Assembly: GCA_902567045.1 (NCBI GenBank)
Contig: CACFLJ010000004.1
Location: forward strand, 1-64,000
Direction of reading: 5' to 3'
DNA from: an uncultured Pelagibacteraceae bacterium
Lineage (GTDB): Bacteria > Pseudomonadota > Alphaproteobacteria > Pelagibacterales > Pelagibacteraceae
DNA length: 64,000 bases
Position numbers and translations under genes: made by a program. How positions within the stretch are numbered: the stretch's first letter is position 1; each line of letters begins with the position of its first letter. The notes beneath the pieces were generated by a model, which made no database searches, had not been told where the DNA came from, and saw only the letters and a list, made by a program, of their open reading frames with translations. Below, piece after piece: positions 1-9,373 of the stretch.

Positions 1-1
1 T

Positions 2-568
2 GGTTATAGCAAGCATTCCTTCCCTTTTAGTCCACCTTTTTTTGAAAATCGTATTTTTGCCAATAATCCTAAAAGAGGTGATGTTGCTGTATTTAAAACG
101 CCGGCTGATAATAGAACCGATTATATAAAGCGTGTTATCGGTTTACCAGGTGATACAATTCAGTTTATTAATGGTGATCTTTACCTTAATGGATATCAAA
201 TTTTAAAAACAATTAAATCAAAAAATATCACTAATTATTGTGGCAAATCGAAAATAAAAGTTAACACATTTGAAGAGAAACTTCCGAACGGTAAGGTTTA
301 TTTGGCATCATATAGAACAGATATTACTTTTGCTAACACGGATAAATACCTAGTTCCAAAAGATCATTTATTTTTCTTAGGAGATAATAGAGATTGTTCA
401 AAAGATAGTAGATTTTTATCTGAAGTTGGATATGTCCATAAAAATAATCTTGTGGGTAAAGCTCAAATATTGTTTTTTTCATCAGATCCATTTGTAGGAA
501 GTATTGTTAAATTTTGGAATTGGAGTGAAATATTAAGGTTAAGTAGATTTTTCAAAATTATTGATTAA
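2..568 (+). CDS. lepB: Signal peptidase I, 5' end cut by the window
   Basis: This membrane serine protease removes Sec and Tat signal peptides from exported proteins. The frame is open from base 2 to the TAA at 566-568, so only the C-terminal catalytic part is present. The visible family boxes are GDVAVFK near base 80, the catalytic-lysine box YIKRVIGLPGD (bases 125-155) and GDNRDCSKDSR (bases 380-415). The catalytic serine and N-terminal membrane anchor lie upstream of the window. The gene runs directly into rnc two bases later, the usual lepB-rnc pairing. The TTG at 302 is internal and not a real start. Confidence 0.95.
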   Translation, partial: GYSKHSFPFSPPFFENRIFANNPKRGDVAVFKTPADNRTDYIKRVIGLPGDTIQFINGDLYLNGYQILKTIKSKNITNYCGKSKIKVNTFEEKLPNGKVYLASYRTDITFANTDKYLVPKDHLFFLGDNRDCSKDSRFLSEVGYVHKNNLVGKAQILFFSSDPFVGSIVKFWNWSEILRLSRFFKIID

Positions 569-570
569 AC

Positions 571-1236
571 ATGAGCATTCTTAAAAACCTTCAAAAAAAG
601 ATTAAAATAAATTTCAAAAACGAGCAAATTCTTTTGCAAGCAATTACTCATAAAAGCTATGATCCAAATAATAATTATGAAAATCTTGAATTTTTAGGTG
701 ATAGAGTGCTAGGACTTGTTGTTTCAAAAAAATTGTATGAGCTTTATCCAAATGAAAAAGTGGGGTCTTTAGATAAAAAATTAGCTTCTTTAGTCAATAA
801 AAATAAATGTTTAGAAATTGGAAATTCTTTAAACCTTAAAGAATTTGTAATCACAGGTAATTCAAAAACGAGCAAAAATATAATTGAAAATAAAATTATC
901 TCAGACTGCTGTGAGGCATTAATAGGAGCCATTTATTTGGATAAAGGTTTTGAAGTTTCTAAAAGTTTTATTCTTAAATTATGGAAAAATTTAATAAATA
1001 ATGCAGAAACAACCTTCATTGATGCAAAAACTCAACTTCAAGAGTATTCTTTAAAAACCTTTAAAATATTACCTATCTATAAATTGGTCTCTGACACAGG
1101 ACCAAGACATAAACCTAATTTTAAAGTTGGAGTAAAAATTAAAAATAGTAAATATATTTATGCTATAGGATCTTCAAAGAAAAATGCAGAACAATCTGCA
1201 GCTTCAGAACTACTCAAAAAAATTAATCAAAAATGA
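571..1236 (+). CDS. rnc: Ribonuclease III
   Basis: This double-strand-specific endoribonuclease processes rRNA precursors and structured mRNAs. The 221 residues match the family length. The catalytic signature NLEFLGDRV is at about residues 38-46, and a second acidic patch (SDCCEALIGAIYLD) is near residue 112. A dsRNA-binding domain covers about residues 150-220. The ATG at 571 lies two bases after the lepB stop, and the stop overlaps the recO start as ATGA. In many Proteobacteria era lies between rnc and recO, but here it does not. Confidence 0.97.
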   Translation: MSILKNLQKKIKINFKNEQILLQAITHKSYDPNNNYENLEFLGDRVLGLVVSKKLYELYPNEKVGSLDKKLASLVNKNKCLEIGNSLNLKEFVITGNSKTSKNIIENKIISDCCEALIGAIYLDKGFEVSKSFILKLWKNLINNAETTFIDAKTQLQEYSLKTFKILPIYKLVSDTGPRHKPNFKVGVKIKNSKYIYAIGSSKKNAEQSAASELLKKINQK

Positions 1237-1907
1237 ATTGGCAAGATAAAGGATATTTATTATCTTTAAATAAATATAATGAAAATTCATCAATAGCTGA
1301 ATTCTATACTGAAAATAACGGGAAAATAGTTGGTGTAATTTTTGGCTCAACATCAAAAAAGATTAAGAGTTATTTATTAATAGGTAATAAGTTTCACATA
1401 AATTCTAAAATTAGAGAGGATGGTAGACTAGGTTATCTAAAAGTTGAAATAGATGAAATTAAAACTCCTGTTTATTTAGAAAATAAAAAAAAATTATTTT
1501 GTATTATATATTGTATGAATTTGATTAAAATTCTGACTGCTGAAAATGAGAATAATATTGAAATATATAATCTTTTAGAAAAATTATTCAAATTAATTGA
1601 ATCTGATAATTGGCTTGTTGAATTTTTATATTTAGAGCTGAATATACTAAAGTCTGTTGGATATGATATTAACTTTAGAGATTACGTAGTAGATAAAAAT
1701 ATTAACGGCCAAATCAAATATATTGTGGTTTCAAGTCAAAAAATTATCCCTAATTTTCTTATAGATAAAAATATAAGTCCTGAAAACTTAAAGGACATAT
1801 ATAATGGCTTTTCTATAGTTGGAGATTTTTTGGATAAAACAATTATCAAACCTAACAACAAAAATTATCCTTCTTCAAGAAACGATTTTCTTAATTTGTT
1901 AAAATAA
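1233..1907 (+). CDS. recO: DNA repair protein RecO
   Basis: RecO works with RecR and RecF to load RecA onto SSB-coated single-stranded DNA during gap repair. The N-terminus (WQDKGYLLSL, then GKIVGVIFGSTSKK and the K/R-rich stretch after it) has the RecO OB-fold pattern, and the rest is helical. At 224 residues it is slightly shorter than E. coli RecO. It overlaps rnc by four bases (ATGA at 1233-1236), so the two are probably translationally coupled. Sequence conservation is low, so the name rests on the N-terminal pattern, the length and the lepB-rnc-recO order. Confidence 0.88.
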   Translation: MNWQDKGYLLSLNKYNENSSIAEFYTENNGKIVGVIFGSTSKKIKSYLLIGNKFHINSKIREDGRLGYLKVEIDEIKTPVYLENKKKLFCIIYCMNLIKILTAENENNIEIYNLLEKLFKLIESDNWLVEFLYLELNILKSVGYDINFRDYVVDKNINGQIKYIVVSSQKIIPNFLIDKNISPENLKDIYNGFSIVGDFLDKTIIKPNNKNYPSSRNDFLNLLK

Positions 1908-2888
1908 TTAAAGATCAATCTGATCAGCAAAATAAGTTACAATACTATTTGCTCCAGCTCTTTTAAATGAAATAAGAGACTCTTTTATTGAAGCTTTGTC
2001 TATTAATTTTTTATTAATTCCATTCATTATTAAACTGTATTCACCAGAAACTTGATATGCAAATACCGGTATTTTGAAATTGTCTTTTACTTTTTTAATT
2101 ATATCAAGATAGGGCATACCAGGTTTAACCATAACCATATCAGCACCCTCTTTTATATCTAATGAAACTTCTCTCAGAGACTCATCTGAATTTCTAAAAT
2201 CCATTTGATATGTTTTTTTATCACCTTTTAATAACTTTTTTGATCCAACTGCGTCCCTAAATGGTCCATAAAAGCTAGATGAAAATTTTACTGCATATGA
2301 CAATATCTGCACATCACTTAAATTATTTTTATCTAAAGCTTTACGAATTTTACCAATTCTTCCATCCATCATATCTGAAGGTGCGATTACATCGCATCCC
2401 ATTTTGGCTTGCAGCACTGCTTGCTTGGTCAGTATTTCAACAGTTTTGTCATTTAGGATATTTTTTTTCTTTAATAATCCATCGTGACCGTGAGAAGTAT
2501 AAGGGTCTAGTGCTACATCACACATAATACCAATTTTATTTTTAAATGTTTTTTTAATGAATTTTATTCCTCTACAAACTAAATTGTCTGGATTTAAAGC
2601 TTCAGAACCATGTTCATCTTTTTTTGTTTTGCTTGTGTATGGAAATAAAGCAACCATAGGTATCCCTTTTTTTATTGCCTTACTTACAACTGTATTTAAC
2701 TTGTCTACACTATATCTAAATACATTTGGCATAGACTTTATTGATTCTTTTTTATTTTTTCCTTCAATCAAGAAAATTGGCAGGATCAAATCACTATATG
2801 ATAAAGAGCTTTCTTGAACTAGTTTTCTAGACCAAGCATATTTTCTTGATCTTCTAAGCCTTAAATTTGGGTATTTACCTGTAATCAT
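1908..2888 (-). CDS. hemB: Delta-aminolevulinic acid dehydratase (porphobilinogen synthase)
   Basis: The enzyme condenses two 5-aminolevulinate molecules to porphobilinogen in haem synthesis. The substrate lysines are visible in SYAVKFSSSFYGPFRDA and in MVMVKPGMPYLD. The metal-site segment reads CDVALDPYTSHGHDG, with Asp at the positions that are Cys in zinc enzymes. That is the magnesium-type pattern known from Pseudomonas and alphaproteobacteria. A longer frame reaches 2951, but the family N-terminus starts at MITGKYP, so I place the start at 2888 (326 aa). The gene converges on recO, and its last base is adjacent to the recO stop. It is divergent from the hydroxylase-like gene at 2957. Confidence 0.95.
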   Translation of the reverse strand: MITGKYPNLRLRRSRKYAWSRKLVQESSLSYSDLILPIFLIEGKNKKESIKSMPNVFRYSVDKLNTVVSKAIKKGIPMVALFPYTSKTKKDEHGSEALNPDNLVCRGIKFIKKTFKNKIGIMCDVALDPYTSHGHDGLLKKKNILNDKTVEILTKQAVLQAKMGCDVIAPSDMMDGRIGKIRKALDKNNLSDVQILSYAVKFSSSFYGPFRDAVGSKKLLKGDKKTYQMDFRNSDESLREVSLDIKEGADMVMVKPGMPYLDIIKKVKDNFKIPVFAYQVSGEYSLIMNGINKKLIDKASIKESLISFKRAGANSIVTYFADQIDL

Positions 2889-2956
2889 ATTGTATTTTAT
2901 TATGCGACAAAATCTATTATACAAATATATATATAAATGAGTAGAAAACAATCTTC

Positions 2957-3601
2957 ATGATCGACAATAAAGACAAAATCGTAAAACTAAACTTGCATAA
3001 TCAAACTGATAGAGTTTTAGACTTTAGTGATTTTCAAAAACAAACCTTGCAATTTGATATTGATAAACTGCAAGATGCTTATAATCAAATAATCAAAATT
3101 AAAAAATTTGATGACGGGGGTGGTGTAACTAACTTTGGTGCAATTTCTTTGACTCAGATACCAGGTGATCCAGACTCAATAAAAGGTAGCAAAGCTCGAG
3201 GTGTTTATTGGACTAAACCAGATAAATCTGGGAAAGAAGTTTCAAGAGATGTAGATATAGATGAATCTAAATACAGTGAATTTATAAAAGATTATGAAAA
3301 TACTTATTTTAAAGAAGTTTATGATGTTCTTTCATCCAAATATAAATTGGGAAGAGTAAGAATTTTATTAAAAGAACCAAGATCAACATTAAGCTGGCAT
3401 AGAGATCCAGAGCCAAGATTGCATATACCAATTATAACAAATCCAGGATGCCTAATGGTTATCGATAACGTAGCACAGCATATGCCTGCTGATGGATCAG
3501 TTTGGGTTACTAACAATACAAAATATCATAATGCATTTAATGGTGGTGAAGAAAATAGAATACACCTAGTTGCATGTGTTTTAGACTATAAATTTAATTA
3601 A
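2957..3601 (+). CDS. Fe(II)/2-oxoglutarate dioxygenase, aspartyl/asparaginyl hydroxylase-like
   Basis: The 214-residue protein carries the cupin-type iron facial triad: H-x-D in SWHRDPEPRLHIP (around residue 150), a distal His in TKYHNAFNGG and a 2-oxoglutarate-binding Arg in ENRIHLV. This is the pattern of the Asp/Arg beta-hydroxylase family (PF05118-like), which hydroxylates Asp or Asn side chains or small molecules. The substrate cannot be told from sequence. The N-terminal 60 residues look family-specific. It is divergent from hemB with a 68-base gap and is followed at once by rpiB, so it may head the rpiB-glyA transcript. Confidence 0.8.
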   Translation: MIDNKDKIVKLNLHNQTDRVLDFSDFQKQTLQFDIDKLQDAYNQIIKIKKFDDGGGVTNFGAISLTQIPGDPDSIKGSKARGVYWTKPDKSGKEVSRDVDIDESKYSEFIKDYENTYFKEVYDVLSSKYKLGRVRILLKEPRSTLSWHRDPEPRLHIPIITNPGCLMVIDNVAQHMPADGSVWVTNNTKYHNAFNGGEENRIHLVACVLDYKFN

Positions 3602-3602
3602 T

Positions 3603-4022
3603 TTGAAAAAAATCTTTATTGCATCTGATCACGCAGGATTTAATTTAAAAGAAAATATTAAAAAAAAATTTTCATCAAATTTTGAATTTTTAGATTTAGG
3701 TCCAAAGAATTCAAAAAAATCAGTAAATTATCCAGATTATGCCCATAAACTATCAAAACAGATAAAAAAAAAGAATGTTGGCATTTTAGTATGTGGTTCG
3801 GGTATGGGTATGGCAATGTCTGCTAATAAGCATAAAAACATAAGAGCGGCATTATGTTATTCGGTAAAAAACGCTAAATTATCTAGATTGCATAATGATG
3901 CAAATGTTATTACATTAGGAGAAAGGTTGATTAGTAAAGATTTAGCCTTTAAATGTATTAATGCATTCTTAAATACAAAGTTTGAGGGTGGAAGGCACTT
4001 AAAAAGAGTTAAAAAAATATAA
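3603..4022 (+). CDS. rpiB: Ribose-5-phosphate isomerase B
   Basis: The enzyme interconverts ribose 5-phosphate and ribulose 5-phosphate in the pentose phosphate pathway. The 139-residue protein opens with IFIASDHAGFNLK. It contains the catalytic-cysteine segment VCGSGMGMAMSANK and the phosphate-site stretch SRLHNDANVITLGERL. The start is TTG at 3603, one base after the preceding stop. It is followed six bases later by glyA, an order (rpiB-glyA-nrdR) common in alphaproteobacteria. Confidence 0.96.
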   Translation: MKKIFIASDHAGFNLKENIKKKFSSNFEFLDLGPKNSKKSVNYPDYAHKLSKQIKKKNVGILVCGSGMGMAMSANKHKNIRAALCYSVKNAKLSRLHNDANVITLGERLISKDLAFKCINAFLNTKFEGGRHLKRVKKI

Positions 4023-4028
4023 AAAATT

Positions 4029-5339
4029 ATGTCAAGTGAAACAAAATATTTAAATAGTGAGTACAAAGACTTTTTTGAAAAAAGTTTATTAGATAGCGAT
4101 CCAGAAATTCATAAAGCTATTAATGATGAGTTAGTAAGACAACAAAATCATATAGAATTAATTGCATCTGAAAATATTGTATCTCAAGCAGTCCTTGAGG
4201 CTCAAGGTTCAGTATTAACAAATAAATATGCTGAAGGTTATCCTGGTAAAAGATACTATAATGGCTGTGAACATGTGGATGTTGCAGAACAACTGGCTAT
4301 AGACAGACTTAAAGAATTATTTAATTGTAAATTTGCCAACGCTCAACCTCACTCAGGGGCACAGGCAAACGGTGCTGTATTTTTAGCTTTGCTAAAACCT
4401 GGGGATACTTTTATGGGAATGAGTTTGAATTCAGGAGGACATATTACTCATGGTTTAAAAATTTCTATGTCAGGAAAATGGTTTAATGCAATTGGATATG
4501 AAGTTGATAAAGAATCTGAACTTATTGACTATGATAATGTAGAAAAACTTGCGCTAGAGCACAAACCTAAACTTATAATTGCTGGTGGTAGTGCTTATTC
4601 AAGAGTAATTGATTTTAAAAGATTTAGAGAAATAGCTGACAAGGTTGGAGCATACTTAATGGTTGATATGGCTCATTTTTCTGGTTTGGTTGCAGGTAAG
4701 GGATATCCAAATCCGTGTGACTATGCTCATGTGGTTACATCAACTACCCATAAAGTTTTTAGAAGTGCGAGAGGTGGAATTATTTTAACTAATCACGAGG
4801 ATTTATCTAAAAAATTTAATACAGCTGTTTTCCCTGGATACCAAGGAGGACCACTTATGCATATTATAGCTGCTAAAGCAGTTGGATTTAAAGAGGCATT
4901 AAAACCAGAATTTAAAGATTATATTAAAACTGTTTTAGCAAACGCAAAAATTTTAGCTGAAACATTAAAAAATAATGGTTTTAAAATCTATTCAGGTGGA
5001 ACAGATACACATCTGATGTTAGTTGACTTAAGATCTTTTAATGTAAAAGGCAATGTTGCTGCAGAAAGCCTTTCTAGAGCTAACATAACATGTAATAAAA
5101 ATGGTATTCCATTTGATAGTGAAAGCCCAATGATAACTTCTGGCATAAGACTTGGATCGCAGGCTGCCACAACAAGAGGATTTGGGTTAAAAGAATTTCA
5201 GATAGTAGGTGATTTAATAACAAAAACAATTAAAGGATTGGCAGAAAATCCTGAAGATAACTCTAAAACCGAGGATGAAGTAAGAAAAAAAGTTGTTAGC
5301 CTATGTTCAAATTTTCCTATATATAAGCACTTAGGTTAA
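4029..5339 (+). CDS. glyA: Serine hydroxymethyltransferase
   Basis: This PLP enzyme converts serine and tetrahydrofolate to glycine and methylene-tetrahydrofolate, feeding one-carbon metabolism. The 436 residues match the family length. Landmarks are HIELIASEN near residue 40, the GKRYYNGCE segment, [10 protein letters not shown] and the PLP lysine in [13 protein letters not shown]. Family residues continue to the C-terminus. The start is ATG at 4029. It lies in a plus-strand run leading into nrdR and the riboflavin genes. Confidence 0.98.
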   Translation: MSSETKYLNSEYKDFFEKSLLDSDPEIHKAINDELVRQQNHIELIASENIVSQAVLEAQGSVLTNKYAEGYPGKRYYNGCEHVDVAEQLAIDRLKELFNCKFANAQPHSGAQANGAVFLALLKPGDTFMGMSLNSGGHITHGLKISMSGKWFNAIGYEVDKESELIDYDNVEKLALEHKPKLIIAGGSAYSRVIDFKRFREIADKVGAYLMVDMAHFSGLVAGKGYPNPCDYAHVVTSTTHKVFRSARGGIILTNHEDLSKKFNTAVFPGYQGGPLMHIIAAKAVGFKEALKPEFKDYIKTVLANAKILAETLKNNGFKIYSGGTDTHLMLVDLRSFNVKGNVAAESLSRANITCNKNGIPFDSESPMITSGIRLGSQAATTRGFGLKEFQIVGDLITKTIKGLAENPEDNSKTEDEVRKKVVSLCSNFPIYKHLG

Positions 5340-5348
5340 CTTAAGCTT

Positions 5349-5807
5349 ATGATATGTCCTATATGTAAAAAAGGAGACACATCTGTTGTCGATTCAAGAC
5401 CTACAGAGGATGGCACAACAATTAGAAGAAGAAGACTTTGTACATGTGGACAAAGGTTTACTACTTTTGAAAGAGTACAATTTAGAGAATTAACTGTAAT
5501 TAAAAAGAACGGAAGAAAATCAACTTTTGACAGAGAAAAACTTTCAAAATCTATTTATGTTGCTTTAAAGAAAAGACCTATTGATACAGAAACAACTGAA
5601 AAATTTATTTCGAAAATAAGCAGATCACTTGAAGAATTAGGTCAAAGCGAAATATTATCAAATACAATCGGCACAATGGTTATGGAGGGTTTGAAAGAGC
5701 TTGATCCTGTAGCATATGTCAGATTTGCATCAGTCTATAGAAACTTCAGAGAAGAAAAAGACTTTGTTCAATTTGTGGATAGAATTGATGTCTTTAAAAA
5801 AAGATAA
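5349..5807 (+). CDS. nrdR: Transcriptional repressor NrdR
   Basis: NrdR senses ATP/dATP and represses ribonucleotide reductase genes. The 152-residue protein has an N-terminal zinc ribbon (CPIC at residues 3-6, then CTCG near residue 32). An ATP-cone follows, starting at the [19 protein letters not shown] segment. The glyA-nrdR-ribD order is typical for alphaproteobacteria. No ribonucleotide reductase gene is in the window, so its targets lie elsewhere. Its 3' end overlaps the ribD start by 20 bases. Confidence 0.97.
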   Translation: MICPICKKGDTSVVDSRPTEDGTTIRRRRLCTCGQRFTTFERVQFRELTVIKKNGRKSTFDREKLSKSIYVALKKRPIDTETTEKFISKISRSLEELGQSEILSNTIGTMVMEGLKELDPVAYVRFASVYRNFREEKDFVQFVDRIDVFKKR

Positions 5808-6885
5808 TTACAAATCATCAGATAAAAAAATTATGAACTTTGCTATAAACTTAGCAGAGAATAATAAGTATTTAACTGGCACAAATCCATCTGTTGGTTG
5901 TGTAATAGTAAAAAATAATAATATCTTATCTTTTGCAACTACTAATAATGGCGGCAGACCTCATGCAGAAAGCATTGCTTTAAATAAAAATAGATATAAT
6001 AATGGAACATCGCTTTACTCCACACTTGAACCTTGCTCTCATCACGGAGTAACACCCCCTTGTACAAATGCAATAATAAAAAATAAAGTTAAGAAAGTGT
6101 ATTATTCAATTGAGGATAAAGATTTAAGAAATTTTAATAAAACTAAAAAGATTTTAAAGTCTAAAAAAATAGTCACAATATCAGGACTTCAAAAACGAAA
6201 CGTTAAGAACCTTTATAATGAATATAATTTTGTAAGATCTAACAAAGCCTCTTATATAATTGGTAAAATTGCAAGTTCATCTAATTTAAATATTCTAAGA
6301 AACAATTCTCCTATTACAAATGAACATTCAAGAAGTGTTTCACATATATTAAGATTTCAAAATCATGCAATATTAACATCTTACAAAACAATAAATACAG
6401 ATAACCCTAAACTTAATTATAGATTAAATGGATTAGAGAAATTTTCACCTACTGCAGTTATAATAGATAAGAATTTAAAAATAAAAATTAACTCTTACGT
6501 GATTAAAAATTCAACAAAAAGTAAATTAATTATATTTCACAGTTCAAAAAATATCTCAAAAATTAAATTATTAAAGGATATAGGTGTTAAACTTATTTAT
6601 CAAAAACTTGAAAACGAGACTAACTTTAATCTTAGAAAAATCACTCAAACACTCTATAAATTGGGTCTACATAGACTCTTAATAGAGTCCGGTAAGGATT
6701 TAATAACTAATTTTCTTAATGAAAATTTGATAAATGAATTTTATTTTTTTAAAAGCGACAAAATAATCTCTAATAGAGATAAAATTAATATATCATCTTT
6801 AGTAAAAATGATTAATAAAAAATATAAAAACAAGAAAAAAATTAACACATATCTAGATAAAGACACACTCACTCACTACTATTAA
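5788..6885 (+). CDS. ribD: Bifunctional riboflavin deaminase/reductase RibD
   Basis: RibD deaminates the pyrimidine product of GTP cyclohydrolase II and then reduces its ribosyl side chain. The N-terminal deaminase domain shows the zinc motif: PHAES near residue 48 and [13 protein letters not shown] near residue 68. The C-terminal reductase domain is divergent but keeps the [10 protein letters not shown] pattern and a substrate-loop-like DNPKLNYRL. The frame is open back to 5716, but those extra codons overlap nrdR heavily. The ATG at 5788 gives 365 residues and the usual N-terminus. It is followed one base later by ribE. Confidence 0.93.
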   Translation: MSLKKDNYKSSDKKIMNFAINLAENNKYLTGTNPSVGCVIVKNNNILSFATTNNGGRPHAESIALNKNRYNNGTSLYSTLEPCSHHGVTPPCTNAIIKNKVKKVYYSIEDKDLRNFNKTKKILKSKKIVTISGLQKRNVKNLYNEYNFVRSNKASYIIGKIASSSNLNILRNNSPITNEHSRSVSHILRFQNHAILTSYKTINTDNPKLNYRLNGLEKFSPTAVIIDKNLKIKINSYVIKNSTKSKLIIFHSSKNISKIKLLKDIGVKLIYQKLENETNFNLRKITQTLYKLGLHRLLIESGKDLITNFLNENLINEFYFFKSDKIISNRDKINISSLVKMINKKYKNKKKINTYLDKDTLTHYY

Positions 6886-6886
6886 A

Positions 6887-7480
6887 ATGTTTAATGGAAT
6901 TATATTTAATAAAGGAATAATTAACGGAATCAAAAAAAGATCAAAGGGTGTTAATTTATTTATAAAATCTTCATTGAAAGTTTCGAATAAAAATCTTGGG
7001 ATCTCAATTTCTTGCGATGGAGTTTGTCTTACTTTAATTTCTTGCAAGAATAAGACTTTAGAATTCTATCTATCTAATGAAACATTAGCTAAATCAAAAT
7101 TTAGAAATATTAAAATTGGAGATGAAATTAATCTAGAAAAACCCTTAAAATTTGGTGACAATATTTCAGGACATATCTGCCAGGGACATGTTGATACGGT
7201 TTGTTCTATAAAAAGTATTAAGAAGGTTGATAAATCAAATATTTTTGAATTTAAAATAACAAAATCGCTTAAGAAGCAATTAGTAGAAAAAGCTTCTATA
7301 TTAATTAATGGAGTATCACTAACAATATCAAAAATAAAAAAAAATTCTTTTGAAATATGGATTATACCTCACACATTAAAATTAACTAACCTAATCACTC
7401 TTAAAAAAAATGATTTGGTCAATGTTGAGATTGATATTATGTCAAAATATGTAAAGAAATTTATTAATGAAAAAAAGTAA
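6887..7480 (+). CDS. ribE: Riboflavin synthase alpha subunit
   Basis: The enzyme dismutates two 6,7-dimethyl-8-ribityllumazine molecules to riboflavin. The 197 residues form two tandem lumazine-binding barrels, each marked by a repeat. The first is MFNGIIFNKG with CDGVCLTLISC. The second is GHICQGHVDTV with INGVSLTISKI. The ATG at 6887 is the family start. Its 3' end overlaps the ribB start by 14 bases. It lies in the ribD-ribE-ribB-ribH order. Confidence 0.96.
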   Translation: MFNGIIFNKGIINGIKKRSKGVNLFIKSSLKVSNKNLGISISCDGVCLTLISCKNKTLEFYLSNETLAKSKFRNIKIGDEINLEKPLKFGDNISGHICQGHVDTVCSIKSIKKVDKSNIFEFKITKSLKKQLVEKASILINGVSLTISKIKKNSFEIWIIPHTLKLTNLITLKKNDLVNVEIDIMSKYVKKFINEKK

Positions 7481-8582
7481 TTTTAGCTCAATAGAAAGTA
7501 TCATTAAGACAGTCAAAAAAAATGGAATGTTTATCCTTGTTGACGATGAAAGCAAACATGAAGAAATGGAAAATGAAGGTGATTTAGTAATTTCCACATC
7601 AGCTGTTAATCCTAATCATATTAATTTCATGGCTAAACATGCAAGAGGATTAATTTGTTTAGCAATGGATAGTACACAATCAAAAAAAATTGGATTAACT
7701 TTGGCTTCACCAATAAATCAATCGAGAAGCAAAACTGCTTTTACTTACTCTATAGAGGCTAAAAAAGGTGTTACAACAGGTATATCAGCTTATGATCGTG
7801 CTAGAACAATTAAAGCTGCATCAAATAAAAATGCAAAAAAAAATGATATTGTATCACCAGGCCATGTATTTCCAGTGATAGCCAGAGATGGTGGTGTTCT
7901 TGTTAGAGCAGGGCACACCGAAGCTTCAGTTGATTTATCAAAACTTGCTAAAAAAAATAATTCAGCAGTTATTTGTGAAATCATGGCAGATGATGGAAAA
8001 ATGGCTACAGGAAAAACATTATTTAACTTTGCTAAAAAACATAAACTTAAAATAGGCAAAATTGAAGATTTAATTGCATATAGGTTAAAAAGAGAAAAAC
8101 TTATTAAATTAAAAAAAACGTCTTCAATAATTGTTCAAAAACAAAAATTTAAAATAAAAGTATTTGAAAATGTACTTGATGGGTCAGAAAACTTTGCACT
8201 CATAAAAGGAACATTAAAGAAAGGAGTTGTCCCTAGATTAAGAGTAATATCATCTAATGTAGTTCAAAATTATTTAATTAATCAAAAACTGCCGAATTCA
8301 TTTGATAAAACAATCTCATATTTCAAAAAATATAATAATTGTGTTCTTGTATTTATAAGAGACCCTAATTTAAAATCAGTAACTCAAACACTTAAACAGT
8401 ATAAAAGTAAATCCTTTTATAAAAAAGGTCATGACAAATTGATTAGAAACTATGGTATAGGAGCTCAAATTATTAAATCTCTAAATATTAAAAATATGAT
8501 ACTTGTTACTAGATCTAAAAAAAAAGTGATAGGTTTAGAAGGTTATGGAATAAAAATTAAAAAACAGGAAATTATAAAGTGA
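7467..8582 (+). CDS. ribB: 3,4-dihydroxy-2-butanone 4-phosphate synthase fused to a degenerate GTP cyclohydrolase II domain
   Basis: The N-terminal domain (about residues 1-200) makes the four-carbon riboflavin precursor from ribulose 5-phosphate. Its acidic metal loop (DDESKHEEMENEGDL), the HARGLICLAM segment, GHVFPVIARDGG and GHTEASVDL are intact. The C-terminal domain (about 215-371) has the GTP cyclohydrolase II fold pattern (RLRVISSN, NYGIGAQIIKSLNI, MILVTRS). It lacks the CTGD...CDCG zinc cysteines and the conserved EGRGIGL segment, so it should not be a GTP cyclohydrolase. Such RibB proteins with an auxiliary dead domain (RibBX) are known in alphaproteobacteria. A working ribA is therefore expected elsewhere. 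Confidence 0.92.
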   Translation: MKKSNFSSIESIIKTVKKNGMFILVDDESKHEEMENEGDLVISTSAVNPNHINFMAKHARGLICLAMDSTQSKKIGLTLASPINQSRSKTAFTYSIEAKKGVTTGISAYDRARTIKAASNKNAKKNDIVSPGHVFPVIARDGGVLVRAGHTEASVDLSKLAKKNNSAVICEIMADDGKMATGKTLFNFAKKHKLKIGKIEDLIAYRLKREKLIKLKKTSSIIVQKQKFKIKVFENVLDGSENFALIKGTLKKGVVPRLRVISSNVVQNYLINQKLPNSFDKTISYFKKYNNCVLVFIRDPNLKSVTQTLKQYKSKSFYKKGHDKLIRNYGIGAQIIKSLNIKNMILVTRSKKKVIGLEGYGIKIKKQEIIK

Positions 8583-8965
8583 AAAAAAAGATTCTTATTG
8601 TTGTAGCAAATTATTATGAAAATATTGCGAATTCTTTATTAAACAGTGCTAAAAATAAAATTAAAAATAAATGCACTATAAAGGTAATTAATGTACCTGG
8701 TGCATTTGAAATACCTGTAACAATATCAAAAAATTTAGCTAAATTTAATGGATTCATTGCTTTGGGATGTGTAATTAAAGGTCAAACGCCTCATTTTGAT
8801 TTCATATCAAAAGCCACTACTGATGCATTGATGACATTATCAATTACATCTAAGAAACCAATTGGAAATGGTGTAATTACTTGCTTAAACAAAAAACAAG
8901 CTATTGTACGCGGTAGAAAAGGTTCAGAGGCTGCAGAGGCAGTTTTATCTGTCCTTTCTCAATAA
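8579..8965 (+). CDS. ribH: 6,7-dimethyl-8-ribityllumazine synthase
   Basis: The enzyme condenses the dihydroxybutanone phosphate from RibB with the pyrimidine from RibD and feeds RibE. The family motifs are PGAFEIPVTISK, ALGCVIKGQTPHFDFIS and the final GRKGSEAAEAVL. At 128 residues it is shorter than the usual 150-160, mostly at the N-terminus. The start is GTG at 8579, overlapping the ribB stop as GTGA, which suggests translational coupling. Confidence 0.95.
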   Translation: MKKKILIVVANYYENIANSLLNSAKNKIKNKCTIKVINVPGAFEIPVTISKNLAKFNGFIALGCVIKGQTPHFDFISKATTDALMTLSITSKKPIGNGVITCLNKKQAIVRGRKGSEAAEAVLSVLSQ

Positions 8966-9373
8966 ATGATGACAGTTCAATTTTCACCACAACGAAATCC
9001 TAGAGTAATTATTATACAAAAGCTTTATGGGAAACTTTTTAACAATGAGGAAAATATTACATTTCCTAAACATAGATTTAAAAAATTTATAAAAGATATT
9101 GTGAATGGAACTATAGAGAGAGAAGAGTTAATTAATATAGAAATTAAAAACCATTTGGAGAAAGATTTAAAAATTAAAAACATGGACAAAGTTTTTCAAA
9201 TTATTATTAAAAGTGCAATTTTTGAATTCTTGTACAAACCAAATACTTCAATAAAAATTATTATTAATGAATATCTTAAAGCATCAAATTTTTTTATTGA
9301 TGACTCACAAACTAAATATTTAAATGCATTATTAGATAAGATTTCAAAAAAAATTAGAATAAGCAATGGATGA
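8966..9373 (+). CDS. nusB: Transcription antitermination factor NusB
   Basis: NusB with NusE (S10) binds boxA RNA and supports antitermination in rRNA operons. The 135-residue helical protein opens with the RNPRVIIIQKLYGKLF pattern. It has the family tail in which 'FEFLYKPNTSIKIIINEYLKAS' fills the place of the usual E-L...P...VIINEYVELAK segment. It directly abuts the ribH stop, and its 3' end overlaps thiL by eight bases. The ribH-nusB-thiL order is widespread in Proteobacteria and supports the call. Two ATG codons (8966 and 8969) are possible starts. Confidence 0.92.
   Translation: MMTVQFSPQRNPRVIIIQKLYGKLFNNEENITFPKHRFKKFIKDIVNGTIEREELINIEIKNHLEKDLKIKNMDKVFQIIIKSAIFEFLYKPNTSIKIIINEYLKASNFFIDDSQTKYLNALLDKISKKIRISNG

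Noticed and set aside
2889..2951. Upstream extension of hemB to an earlier ATG
   Set aside because: The added 21 residues are hydrophobic/aromatic and not part of the family. The MITGKYP start fits better.
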